Positions 41,177 to 49,343 of a stretch of DNA of 49,367 bases are shown one piece after another. A program made the position numbers and the translations under genes. The stretch covers positions 1 through 49,367 of the forward strand of contig JASFYT010000086.1 in assembly GCA_045047085.1 (NCBI GenBank). The letters are read 5' to 3'. Every line of letters begins with the position of its first letter. Within the stretch, counting starts at the first letter, position 1. Below the pieces are notes generated by a model that made no database searches, was not told the origin of the DNA, and saw only the letters and a program-made list of their open reading frames with translations. This DNA is from GCA-2401155 sp045047085 (lineage in GTDB: Bacteria; Pseudomonadota; Alphaproteobacteria; Rhizobiales; Rhizobiaceae).

Positions 41177-42130
41177 CTATTGCAACCAGGTTTTCCAACG
41201 GGCTTCGTTTTTGCTTACCCAGTCTGCAACCACATCATCGACCTTCTTACCGTCAAGATCGACAGCGCCAACCATTGCGCCCATTTCGGTGTTGTTGACG
41301 TTAAATTTCTCGATGGCACTATAGGCACCGGCCCATTTGTCTTTGACACCGGACCAGGTCGCTTTCCAGATCGGACCGCGTGGCTTGCCGCAGTCATATT
41401 GGGCATCTTTGTTGCTGCCCCATTTTGCATCACTGTAGCATTCAGCCGTATATTCCGGAAATTTTACCCACTCACCCTCATATTTGGATGTTGCCCAATG
41501 GGGAGCATAAATCCACAACAAGATTGGCGCTTTGCGCTGATAAGCAGATTCCAATTCTGCGAAAAGAGCAGCATCGGTTCCTGCGTGTACGACTTCAAAA
41601 TCGAGACCGAGCGCTTCGACCCGTTCATCGTCAAAACCACCCCAGGTTACAGGGCCGCCCAGATATCTGCCCTTAGGCGCGGTTTCTGCGGTTGAAAATT
41701 CTTTTGCGCATTTGTTGAGAGCTTTCCAGTCAGGAAGACCGGGGCATTTCTCCTTCATGTAGGCCGGATACCACCATTCTTCTATGGCATCCATTCCGGT
41801 TGTGCCTACGTTTACAACCTTGCCGGTTTTGGTCGCTGCATCCATGGCCTCACGTCCGGTGGTTTCCCAAATTTCCATGGCTACATGAAGATCGCCGCTT
41901 TTTAGGCCAGCAAACTGCGCGATATAATCGGCCTGAACATATTCAATATTGTATCCGGCTTTTTTGAGGACTGATCCCATTATTTTCGTGGTGATAAACT
42001 GTCCGGTCCAGTCATGCAGTGTAAGTTTTATCGGATCTTTTGATTCCACATCCGCATGCGCGGAAAACCCTGCGCCCAATGTAATAATTGCGGCGGCGAG
42101 CGTGGATATAATTTTGCTTTGTGTCGGCAT
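41177..42130 (-). CDS. Glycine betaine/choline-type ABC substrate-binding protein
   Basis: 317 residues from the ATG at 42130, which has GGGAGGAAG close upstream; the open frame to 42178 is rejected. Signal peptide about 1-26 ending AHA. OpuAC/ProX fold with many exposed Trp/Tyr suited to a quaternary-amine cage: LHDWTGQ, EIWETTGRE, EEWWYPAYM, LLWIYAPHWATSKY. First gene of the operon, divergent from a DeoR regulator. Substrate probably a betaine, choline or similar N-methylated cation, in line with the downstream demethylating dehydrogenases. Confidence 0.91.
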   Translation of the reverse strand: MPTQSKIISTLAAAIITLGAGFSAHADVESKDPIKLTLHDWTGQFITTKIMGSVLKKAGYNIEYVQADYIAQFAGLKSGDLHVAMEIWETTGREAMDAATKTGKVVNVGTTGMDAIEEWWYPAYMKEKCPGLPDWKALNKCAKEFSTAETAPKGRYLGGPVTWGGFDDERVEALGLDFEVVHAGTDAALFAELESAYQRKAPILLWIYAPHWATSKYEGEWVKFPEYTAECYSDAKWGSNKDAQYDCGKPRGPIWKATWSGVKDKWAGAYSAIEKFNVNNTEMGAMVGAVDLDGKKVDDVVADWVSKNEARWKTWLQ

Positions 42131-42211
42131 TTTCTTCCTCCCAAGTGAAACGGTGCACAATCTGCTACGCGTTTTCATCTCGTTAACTGTTTACGCGGCG
42201 GTTAAAAATGT

Positions 42212-42236
42212 CAACAAAAATGTGATATTTTGTTTG
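42212..42236. promoter_or_regulatory. Candidate DeoR operator
   Basis: ACAAAA (42214-42219) and TTTTGT (42228-42233) form an inverted repeat with an 8-base spacer, within a longer imperfect symmetry, between the divergent binding-protein and DeoR genes. Location and AT-rich symmetry suit a regulator site. Confidence 0.4.
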
Positions 42237-42285
42237 TATTGTGCTTATATGTATCTAATACCCACAAAAAACCACATGGTAGTTT

Positions 42286-43050
42286 ATGGAACTCAAGCCT
42301 TCGAAACGTCATACTGAGATCATTCGCATCGTCCGCGATCAGGGTACTTGTACTATCAGAGATCTTGCAGATCGGTTGAATGTTTCGGCTGAATCCATTC
42401 GCCGCGATGTGCGGCCGTTAACTGAATCCAGAACACTGGTGAAGGTGCATGGCGCTGTTTCGCTGCCGCATTTTTTCATTGAGGCGCCGTTTGACCGTCG
42501 TATGCGCGAGAATGCCGCCGAGAAAGCGGCAATCGCCAAACTTGCGGCAGAACAGATTGAAAACGGTGATACTCTCATGTTTGACACGGGAACAACAACC
42601 AGCCTTATTGCACGCGAATTGTTGACTCACAAAAATCTCACCGTGGTTACAAATTCATCCGACATTGCGCGCACATTGTCCACGGTGAACGGCAACACGG
42701 TCTATATGGCTGGCGGCAAACTGCGTGGGGATAATGGTGGAGCATTCGGCTCTATGGCGATCAATCTAATTACCAGTTTTCGTGTGCGTCATTCATTTAT
42801 ATCAATAAGCGCCATTGATCAGGCAACGGGGCCTATGGATATGACACTGGAAGAAGCAGAGCTTGCTGCAGCGGTTCTTAGGCAAGGTGAAACCTCGACC
42901 ATCGTTACCGATCAATCCAAATTTAATCGAAGCGCCTTGGTCAAAGTCTGCGATTTTGATGTAGTTGACCGTATCATCACTGATGCGCCACCCACGAGCG
43001 ATCTGGCAACATATCTCAAGCAAGAGAATGTTGAAATCCAAATTGCATGA
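42286..43050 (+). CDS. DeoR-family transcriptional regulator
   Basis: 254 residues with an N-terminal HTH (about 8-60: RHTEIIRIVRDQGTCTIRDLADRLNVSAESIRRDV) and a C-terminal DeoR sensor domain (MFDTGTTTSLIARELL; TNSSDIARTLS; MAGGKLRGDNGGAFG). DeoR proteins usually bind phosphorylated intermediates, which fits an operon that encodes two kinases. It is divergent from the ABC/kinase/dehydrogenase operon and convergent with gamma-glutamyltransferase. Confidence 0.92.
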   Translation: MELKPSKRHTEIIRIVRDQGTCTIRDLADRLNVSAESIRRDVRPLTESRTLVKVHGAVSLPHFFIEAPFDRRMRENAAEKAAIAKLAAEQIENGDTLMFDTGTTTSLIARELLTHKNLTVVTNSSDIARTLSTVNGNTVYMAGGKLRGDNGGAFGSMAINLITSFRVRHSFISISAIDQATGPMDMTLEEAELAAAVLRQGETSTIVTDQSKFNRSALVKVCDFDVVDRIITDAPPTSDLATYLKQENVEIQIA

Positions 43051-43053
43051 CTA

Positions 43054-43071
43054 GAGCGGCTGTTGTCGCTC
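43054..43071. terminator. Weak candidate terminator between convergent genes
   Basis: GAGCG (43054-43058) and CGCTC (43067-43071) form a short stem in the 36-base gap between the DeoR and gamma-glutamyltransferase stops. The stem is short and lacks a good T-tract. Confidence 0.3.
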
Positions 43072-43086
43072 GATTATTTGTGACAA

Positions 43087-44682
43087 TTAATAGCCGATTG
43101 CACATCCATCCTTGCGGGATTCTGACGCTCCACGCAGGGTGCTGTTTTGCCAATCAATTTGAATTGCCTGAGCACCACCGTGAGCTTTAATTGGTCTTGT
43201 AATTTTGTGCCCTAAATCGATCAGTTCCTGCTTCACAGCATCTGGAACTCCATCTTCAACATCAACAATCCCTCCGCCGGGATTAGGGAATACACGTGGA
43301 AATTCGATGGCCTCCTGCAGATCCATACCGTATATGTACAGATTGTGAAGAAGGTGAACGTGACCAGTGGCTTGATAATGCCCGCCCATTACACCAAACG
43401 GCATAACGGCTTGATCATCCTTGACCAGCATGCCTGGAATAATGGTGTGCAAAGGCCTCTTGTTAGGCGCAATGCAATTTGGATGGTTGGGATCAGTCTG
43501 GAATCCCATGCCCCTGTTCTGCAACAAAACGCCCGTGCCTGGTGCCATTAGTCCAGTGCCAAACCCGCTGAACAATGAATTGATGAAGCTGACAGCATTT
43601 CGGTCTTTATCTACTACTGTGATGTAGACTGTATCGTCGTGACGCACGAGATTTGAAAGAGGCTGGACCGGCATGGCTTTGGTTCGATCGATCTTGCCTC
43701 GAAGCGAAGCTGCGTGCTCTTCCGACAACCAGTAATCAATCGGAATATCGATCTTGGATGGATCTGCCAGGGCTGCATCCCGGTCAGCATATGCCAGTCG
43801 GGAGGCCTCAATTTCAAGATGCAGACGCTCACTGGAAAGAGGGTCGAGTGAACCAACGTCCATGCCTGCTAGTATGTTTAATATTTCAAGGGCGACAATA
43901 CCCTGCCCATTTGGGGGGCATTCATATACTTCATGGTCCACGAACGATGTTTTTATCGGTGTTACATAGTCAGCAGATGTGGCTGCAAAGTCTTCCATCG
44001 TGTGGAGCCCGCCAAGCCCATTTAAATAACTCACAATGGCTTCGGCATTTTGTCCTTCATAAAATGCAGAACGGCCATGTTCTGCAATGTTTTCCAGTGT
44101 CCTAGCGTGATCCGGTTGCCGATGAACCGAACCATAGGCCATTGCCTTGCCGTCTTTGAGATAAATTTCGCTTGTTGTTGGGTCTCCCGATAATATTTTA
44201 ACGCAACTTTTCCAATCTTCTGCTACCCGCTGGGAGAGTGGAAATCCATCCCGGGCAAATTTGATCGCCGGTTGCAATATTTCGCCAAAACTCATGGTTC
44301 CATGATCTTTAATCAACCGGCTCCAAGCGTCAATTGCACCTGGAATGGTTACTGCATGGGCAGATTGCTGTTCGATCTTTGTTATATTCTGTTGAGCATA
44401 CCATTCTGGATTTGCAGCGGCTGGTGCGCGTCCGGAACCATTTAGTGCAATGATATCACCGCTCCCCTTCGGTGCGTATAATACAAAGCAATCGCCACCA
44501 ATTCCCGTTGATCCGGGCTCGACCACACACTGCACCGCGCAGGCTGCAATAGCTGCGTCAATTGCATTGCCCCCAGCTTGTAGAATATTAACCGCTGTGA
44601 GGGTGGCCAAGGGGTGTGATGTTGCTGCCATTCCATTAGTCGAGTGAATGGTAGAACGTCCGGGCAGTTGCAGATTTCTCAT
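43087..44682 (-). CDS. ggt: Gamma-glutamyltransferase-family Ntn hydrolase
   Basis: 531 residues. It begins directly with NGMAATSHPLATLTAVNILQAGGNAIDAAIA, without a signal peptide, so it is predicted cytoplasmic, unlike secreted E. coli Ggt. The self-processing site lies at the Thr of DDTVYITVVD (about residue 351), followed by GFGTGLMAPGTGVLLQNRGMGF and the GGHYQATGHVHLL region. Family members hydrolyse gamma-glutamyl bonds of glutathione or related compounds, or act as acylases. It follows a GntR/UTRA regulator and lies near a divergent TTT importer, so it may process the imported compound. Confidence 0.9.
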   Translation of the reverse strand: MRNLQLPGRSTIHSTNGMAATSHPLATLTAVNILQAGGNAIDAAIAACAVQCVVEPGSTGIGGDCFVLYAPKGSGDIIALNGSGRAPAAANPEWYAQQNITKIEQQSAHAVTIPGAIDAWSRLIKDHGTMSFGEILQPAIKFARDGFPLSQRVAEDWKSCVKILSGDPTTSEIYLKDGKAMAYGSVHRQPDHARTLENIAEHGRSAFYEGQNAEAIVSYLNGLGGLHTMEDFAATSADYVTPIKTSFVDHEVYECPPNGQGIVALEILNILAGMDVGSLDPLSSERLHLEIEASRLAYADRDAALADPSKIDIPIDYWLSEEHAASLRGKIDRTKAMPVQPLSNLVRHDDTVYITVVDKDRNAVSFINSLFSGFGTGLMAPGTGVLLQNRGMGFQTDPNHPNCIAPNKRPLHTIIPGMLVKDDQAVMPFGVMGGHYQATGHVHLLHNLYIYGMDLQEAIEFPRVFPNPGGGIVDVEDGVPDAVKQELIDLGHKITRPIKAHGGAQAIQIDWQNSTLRGASESRKDGCAIGY

Positions 44683-44783
44683 CTATGTTTCTCCGTATCG
44701 AATAATTATTTAATGCGTATGAGGTCAGGGAAATTGAAATCAGGTACGTAATGACAGGGGTACCCTACTGATTTTGCGTAAAT

Positions 44784-45560
44784 TCAACCAAGGGAAGTCC
44801 ATGAATTTACGCCATCTTTGTCGGTCATACGTGAGAGCATCATATTGTATTCAAATCGATCAGGACGATACAGTCCGACTATGTACTCAACGACGCGATT
44901 TGAATCGTCAAAAACCACGCGTGAAATACGAAGCAATGGTGAACCGAGCTTAACATTCAAAGCTTCTGCAACAAATGTGTCGGCCAGTGTAGCTGTTATA
45001 TTTTGCTCCGCACTTGAAATTTTTACTCCCTGACGTTCCAGCAGAGTTAATGCAGCCTCTTTCCCAAGGTCGTCTGAATCAATTTGCCTGCCGATACCTC
45101 CTGGAATGCAGGTCGTCAGATGGGAAAACGGCTTGCCGTCCAGCTTACGCAGTCTGACTATGCGTCGTATTTCGACCCCTGGCGCAACACGAAATATCTC
45201 CGCCAGTTCTGAAGTGGCAGGCAAGTAGTTCAGGTCCAGTAAAATACCTTCGGTTTTTTCATTCACATGGGACAGGAAATTTAAAAGTCCCTGAACATCT
45301 GCCTGCAAGGGGCCGGTAGAGGGATTGAATGTCACAATCGTACCGACGCCTCTTTTGCGTGTGCAAAAGCCCTCTGCGGCTAATTCATTTAGGGCACGTT
45401 TGGTCGTGATTCTCGAAACACCAAATTGCCGGGACATTTCAATCTCCCCCGGTAATACAGAATTATTTGGATATTCCCCGTTTAGAATTCTGGTTCTAAC
45501 CGTCAAATAAATCTGTTTGTACAGCGACGCATCGGACCGGTTCTCAAGTGGAGTCGTCAT
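44784..45560 (-). CDS. GntR-family regulator, HutC/UTRA subfamily
   Basis: 258 residues from the ATG at 45560, which has AGGA a few bases upstream; the open frame to 45692 adds 44 residues that do not resemble the family. Winged helix at about 14-75 (LYKQIYLTVRTRILNGEYPNNSVLPGEIEMSRQFGVSRITTKRAL) and a C-terminal UTRA domain (LNYLPATSELAEIFRVAPGVEIRRIVRLRKLDGKPFSHLTTCIP region). It is located between gamma-glutamyltransferase (same strand, 101 bases downstream) and the divergent TTT operon, so it most likely controls both. Confidence 0.9.
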   Translation of the reverse strand: MTTPLENRSDASLYKQIYLTVRTRILNGEYPNNSVLPGEIEMSRQFGVSRITTKRALNELAAEGFCTRKRGVGTIVTFNPSTGPLQADVQGLLNFLSHVNEKTEGILLDLNYLPATSELAEIFRVAPGVEIRRIVRLRKLDGKPFSHLTTCIPGGIGRQIDSDDLGKEAALTLLERQGVKISSAEQNITATLADTFVAEALNVKLGSPLLRISRVVFDDSNRVVEYIVGLYRPDRFEYNMMLSRMTDKDGVNSWTSLG

Positions 45561-45898
45561 GTTTTCCTGTTCGGATGTAATGGAATATAGCGGTTTTGAA
45601 TTCATTTGAGCGTTTCTAAGTAGAGTGCCAAATTTAGTTTCTGGTGTTGGTTTGTTTTGTCGGATTGTAGAAGGATTATTTCTGAGTAGCAATAATTGAT
45701 ATAATTTTTATACCCTTATTGATATATTTTCTATATCATATAATATATTCAACATAGGGAGGAGTGAATTTTGTTTGCACCGCTTTCGGGAATTATCTGG
45801 AGGCATTGTGCCTAAGCTGGTGGCCAGGGTTGGAGTATTCAGACTAGCCAGAAATTCGCTTTGCCGTTTCGAAATAGATTTAAACAGGGAGAGTATTT
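45561..45898. promoter_or_regulatory. Divergent control and leader region of TTT operon
   Basis: 338 bases. The centre is extremely AT-rich. TGATATA (45720-45726) and TATATCA (45732-45738) form a perfect 7-bp inverted repeat with a 5-base spacer, a fair operator candidate for the GntR/UTRA protein. Downstream, AGGGAGGAG at 45756-45764 is a strong ribosome site not attached to a known gene; TTG at 45771 would give a 14-residue peptide and GTG at 45764 a 27-residue one. The tctC ribosome site is GGGAGAG just before 45899. Confidence 0.45.
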
Positions 45899-46870
45899 AT
45901 GAAAAACAATAATTTGAAGGGCGTTCTAACCAGTGCTGCAATTGTTGCGGGATTGGTAATGGGAGCTCCTGCTGGAGCGGCTGATCTCGGCTGCAAGACG
46001 GCGAAGTTAATTGTGCCTTGGGGCGCTGGTGGTGGCACAGACATCATTTTCCGGATTTTTGCAAATTCAATTAATGAAGCCGGCGCGAAACCTCAATTGC
46101 AGGTGGTTAACGTCGGTGGTCAAGGTGGTAACAAGGGTGCGAAAGAAGCTCGCAAGGCAAAGCCAGACGGATGCACATTGTTTGCGATTCACCAAAGTGC
46201 AATCACCAGCTATTTGAATGGTCGCGTAGATTTTACATGGGACGCATTTGAACCCGTTGCCCAGGTGACTAATACAGCTGACGTGTTTGGTTCTGCGGGC
46301 GATGTTCCGTGGAAGGATTATGAAGGCTTCAAAAAGCACGCTCTGGCCAATCCGGGCAAGCTATTGACTGGAGCCACCTTTGGTTCAACCAGTCAGTTTG
46401 AATGGCTGATACTGGAAACCAAAACTGGCATTAAACTTAAATATGTACCATTTGACGGAACCCGCCAACGTATGACGGCCTTGCTGTCTGGTGCAATTCA
46501 ATTGGGTAGCCTGAATGTTACTTCTGGTAAGAAATACCTTCAAGGTGGTGAGCTGAAAGCTTTTGCAATTGCTGCAGAAGAACGCTCGAAGCATCTTCCC
46601 GATCTACCAACATTTAAAGAGTTGGGTGTTGATATGGTCTATGGGATTGTTCGCGGTGTTGTTGCACCAAAGGGCACTTCGCAAAAGGTGATCGATCACT
46701 GGGCAGCCGCTATCAAAAAAGCTACCGAAGATCCTAAAGTGATGAGCCAAATGGATGCCAAAGGTTCTGAGGTTATCTATAGTGGACCTGCGGACTATCG
46801 GGCCTGGTTTGAACAGACGTATAAAGACCACGAAAAAATTGCCATTTCGATTGGCATGTTCAAAAAATAG
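45899..46870 (+). CDS. Tripartite tricarboxylate transporter binding protein (TctC/Bug family)
   Basis: 323 residues with a signal peptide (about 1-27, AGAADLG). Bug-family marks: LIVPWGAGGGTDIIFRIFAN, VVNVGGQGGNKGAKEARKAKPDG, and GPADYRAWFEQTYKDH near the end. Periplasmic receptor for a carboxylate. First gene of tctCBA, divergent from the UTRA regulator. A 13-bp perfect hairpin lies directly after the stop. Confidence 0.93.
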   Translation: MKNNNLKGVLTSAAIVAGLVMGAPAGAADLGCKTAKLIVPWGAGGGTDIIFRIFANSINEAGAKPQLQVVNVGGQGGNKGAKEARKAKPDGCTLFAIHQSAITSYLNGRVDFTWDAFEPVAQVTNTADVFGSAGDVPWKDYEGFKKHALANPGKLLTGATFGSTSQFEWLILETKTGIKLKYVPFDGTRQRMTALLSGAIQLGSLNVTSGKKYLQGGELKAFAIAAEERSKHLPDLPTFKELGVDMVYGIVRGVVAPKGTSQKVIDHWAAAIKKATEDPKVMSQMDAKGSEVIYSGPADYRAWFEQTYKDHEKIAISIGMFKK

Positions 46871-46881
46871 GACTGTGTTAG

Positions 46882-46916
46882 AATATGGCTCGGATATTCA
46901 ATGTCCGAGCCATATT
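46882..46916 (+). other. Intercistronic hairpin after tctC
   Basis: AATATGGCTCGGA (46882-46894) and TCCGAGCCATATT (46904-46916) form a perfect 13-bp stem with a 9-base loop, 11 bases after the tctC stop. Only TTTCT follows, so it may act as a partial terminator or 3' stabiliser. It excludes the ATG at 46901 as a tctB start. Confidence 0.75.
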
Positions 46917-46939
46917 TCTATGGCCATTCAGGTATAATA

Positions 46940-47428
46940 ATGATGAATCGTGTAAACCAAGACACCGTGATTGCCATCTTGTTGCTCATGATGTGCGGGA
47001 TATTTTTTATCGCGAGTTTTGATATTCGTGTTCCTGACTATGGAACATTACCGCCCACAGCATGGCCGCGTGCAATTTTGGTTTTTCTGACCATTCTTTC
47101 CACGATATATCTTGTTCAATCTATCAAAGCTTCCTCTGATACAAAAAAATCTACTGCTAGCATCAAGGAATTGCTGCTGGAGTTTAGAAACCCGCTTTGG
47201 TGTTTTTCGCTCTATCTGATTTTCCTCATCACCCTGCCATATTTGGGGATGTTGATCGGTGGGGTGCTCTTTGTGTTTTGTATGCTCACAGTTCTTAGCG
47301 GTGCTGGCCGCGCAAAGGCGTTGCAACACGGTCTTATCGCGATAGGGTCGGTTGGCTTTATCTGGGCTCTTTTTACCTATGTTTTGAATGTAATATTGCC
47401 GGCTGGCGTGATTATTTCATTCAATTAG
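46940..47428 (+). CDS. Tripartite tricarboxylate transporter small membrane subunit (TctB)
   Basis: 162 residues from the ATG at 46940 with AGG 7 bases upstream. Four membrane helices (about 8-28, 45-62, 82-118 as two close helices, 128-155). PDYGTLPPTAWPRAILVFLTILSTIYLVQS is the usual TctB sequence. Works with TctA in the inner membrane. Lies after the hairpin, consistent with lower expression than tctC. Confidence 0.9.
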   Translation: MMNRVNQDTVIAILLLMMCGIFFIASFDIRVPDYGTLPPTAWPRAILVFLTILSTIYLVQSIKASSDTKKSTASIKELLLEFRNPLWCFSLYLIFLITLPYLGMLIGGVLFVFCMLTVLSGAGRAKALQHGLIAIGSVGFIWALFTYVLNVILPAGVIISFN

Positions 47429-47442
47429 AGAACAACATTAAA

Positions 47443-47529
47443 ATGCGCGACGGGAAAATTCTTCGTTCATTTTGTCCTAGAAGCTCCTTCGGCATGATGC
47501 CCGAATTTCAGGGGAAGAATTTTCGATGA
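47443..47529 (+). CDS. Possible small ORF overlapping tctA start
   Basis: ATG at 47443 opens a 28-codon frame whose stop overlaps the tctA ATG by four bases (ATGA). No strong ribosome site precedes it, and the peptide is not recognisable. It could couple translation to tctA or be chance. Confidence 0.2.
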   Translation: MRDGKILRSFCPRSSFGMMPEFQGKNFR

Positions 47530-49190
47530 TTATAGAAAATGTTGCGGGTGCCCTGAATGCACTGCTTACGTTTCAAACCATGTCTTTGATGTCTATTGGT
47601 GTCATTGCGGGGTTGATGGCAGGCGCGATCCCAGGCTTTACCATTACCATGGCAGTCGTTTTGACGTTGCCCTTCACCTTTGGAATGACGTCCATTCAGG
47701 GTGCTGCTACTATGGTGTGCGTATTGGTTGGTGGTCTTTCTGGCGGACTTATGTCTGGCATTCTCACCGGCATTCCCGGAACTCCCTCTTCGGTTGCAAC
47801 AACATTTGACGGCTATCCGATGACCAAGAATGGCCGTCCCGGTCTGGCGCTTGGTATCGGGGTCTGGTCTTCATTTATCGGCGGAACCATCAGCGCTATT
47901 CTATTGATGACCCTTGCACCGCAACTGGCAAAAATTGGTTTGGAATTTCAACCATGGGATTATTTTGCACTGGTGATGTTTGCGCTTACAATCACTGCAA
48001 GTTTAGCAGGTGCACATCTGGTTAAAGGCCTAATTGCCGGCGGGCTTGGTCTTTTTATTCAGACTATTGGCGAAGACGATATCGTTGGCGTTGCCCGTTT
48101 TAACTTTGGTAATGACGCTCTCCTTCAAGGATTTGATTTCTTGCCGGTGTTGATTGGCTTATTTGCTTTTAGCCAACTATTATTTGATGTCAAAGACCCA
48201 AAACAGGCGGTGCAATCACTCTCTGAAGGTGGCAGTCAGAACACAAAAATTGAACATAGGCAGGCGCTGATAGAAATATCCAAACGATGGGTTGTTGCAT
48301 TACGCTCGTCTCTGATTGGCGTTTTTACCGGTATTCTGCCCGGTGCAGGTGGTTCAATTGCTAATATTCTTGCCTATGATCAGGCGAAAAAAGCATCCAA
48401 ACACCCGGAGAAGTTTGGCACGGGGATACCTGAAGGCATTATTGCTCCGGAATCCTCAAACAATGCCGTTGAAGGCGGCGCTCTGATTACGATGATGGCT
48501 CTCGGTATTCCCGGTGATGTTACTGCGGCTGTGATGCTGGGTGCGTTGATGATTCATGATGTTGTTCCCAGTCCATCATTCATTAGTGATGAACCCATTC
48601 TCGCTTATTCTATTTTCATGGCATTTTTCATTGGTAATTTCCTGATGCTGATATTTCAGTCGATTACGTTGCGGATGTTTATCCTCGTGACCCGGGTTCG
48701 CAAATATGTTCTGGCATCTGTGATTTTGGCACTATGTGGAATTGGCGTTTTTTCACTTCACAATGTCGAATTTGATCTTTGGGCTATGTTTTGGTTTGGC
48801 ATTATTGGGTTTTTGATGAGGTTGTTTGGATTTCCTCTGGCTCCGATGATCCTTGGAGTGGTGCTTGGAAATATTGCCGAGATAAATCTTTCGAGGGCTT
48901 TGGCAATTAGTACGGATCTTACCCTTTTTGTTACCAGACCATGGTCATTATTGTTCTTGTTGATTGCCTTTTTCTCCGTTGTTTTTCCCTATTTTCAAAA
49001 CAAACGGGGCAGAAGCAAATGGACATTGTTTTATTTGCCATTTGCTCTGTTCACGATCTCGGTCCCTTTGCTGATGATGGGGGGAATTCCAAGGCCAACT
49101 ATTGCCATCGGCCTCATCGCGTTTGGAGTGTGGACTTTGTTTAAGCGCTACAAAGCCGGGTGGGACCCTGCGCAATTGTTGGAATCCTAA
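47526..49190 (+). CDS. Tripartite tricarboxylate transporter large permease (TctA)
   Basis: 554 residues, about 12 helices, with AGGGGAAG before the ATG. Typical motifs: GLMAGAIPGFTITMAVVLTLPFTFGM (about 28-53), GILTGIPGTPSSVATTFDGYPM, GILPGAGGSIANILAYDQAKKASK and ESSNNAVEGGALITMMALGIPGD. It is about 50 residues longer than many TctA proteins because of a hydrophobic and Lys-rich C-terminal extension. Main carrier of the TTT system; substrate unknown. Confidence 0.93.
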   Translation: MIIENVAGALNALLTFQTMSLMSIGVIAGLMAGAIPGFTITMAVVLTLPFTFGMTSIQGAATMVCVLVGGLSGGLMSGILTGIPGTPSSVATTFDGYPMTKNGRPGLALGIGVWSSFIGGTISAILLMTLAPQLAKIGLEFQPWDYFALVMFALTITASLAGAHLVKGLIAGGLGLFIQTIGEDDIVGVARFNFGNDALLQGFDFLPVLIGLFAFSQLLFDVKDPKQAVQSLSEGGSQNTKIEHRQALIEISKRWVVALRSSLIGVFTGILPGAGGSIANILAYDQAKKASKHPEKFGTGIPEGIIAPESSNNAVEGGALITMMALGIPGDVTAAVMLGALMIHDVVPSPSFISDEPILAYSIFMAFFIGNFLMLIFQSITLRMFILVTRVRKYVLASVILALCGIGVFSLHNVEFDLWAMFWFGIIGFLMRLFGFPLAPMILGVVLGNIAEINLSRALAISTDLTLFVTRPWSLLFLLIAFFSVVFPYFQNKRGRSKWTLFYLPFALFTISVPLLMMGGIPRPTIAIGLIAFGVWTLFKRYKAGWDPAQLLES

Positions 49191-49280
49191 CCGTGAAAGG
49201 TTTTAGGGTCGCGATACCAACAACACCATTTCGGTTGCTGAAGAAAAGCCAAATAGGTGTTTAAACATACCTAGGAGCTG

Positions 49281-49286
49281 TTGACA
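49281..49286 (+). promoter_or_regulatory. Possible -35 box near right edge
   Basis: A perfect TTGACA. The best -10-like sequence, TAAAAT at 49307, is 20 bases away, which is longer than ideal. It could drive the gene beginning at 49344. Confidence 0.3.
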
Positions 49287-49343
49287 AACCGGATTCCCAA
49301 ATCAGTTAAAATATGATTCAAGATACCTTTTAAGGAGGTTATC

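Noticed and set aside
46901..46939. Earlier ATG for tctB
   Set aside because: It falls in the loop and 3' arm of the 13-bp hairpin, while the ATG at 46940 has a ribosome site and begins just before the first membrane helix.
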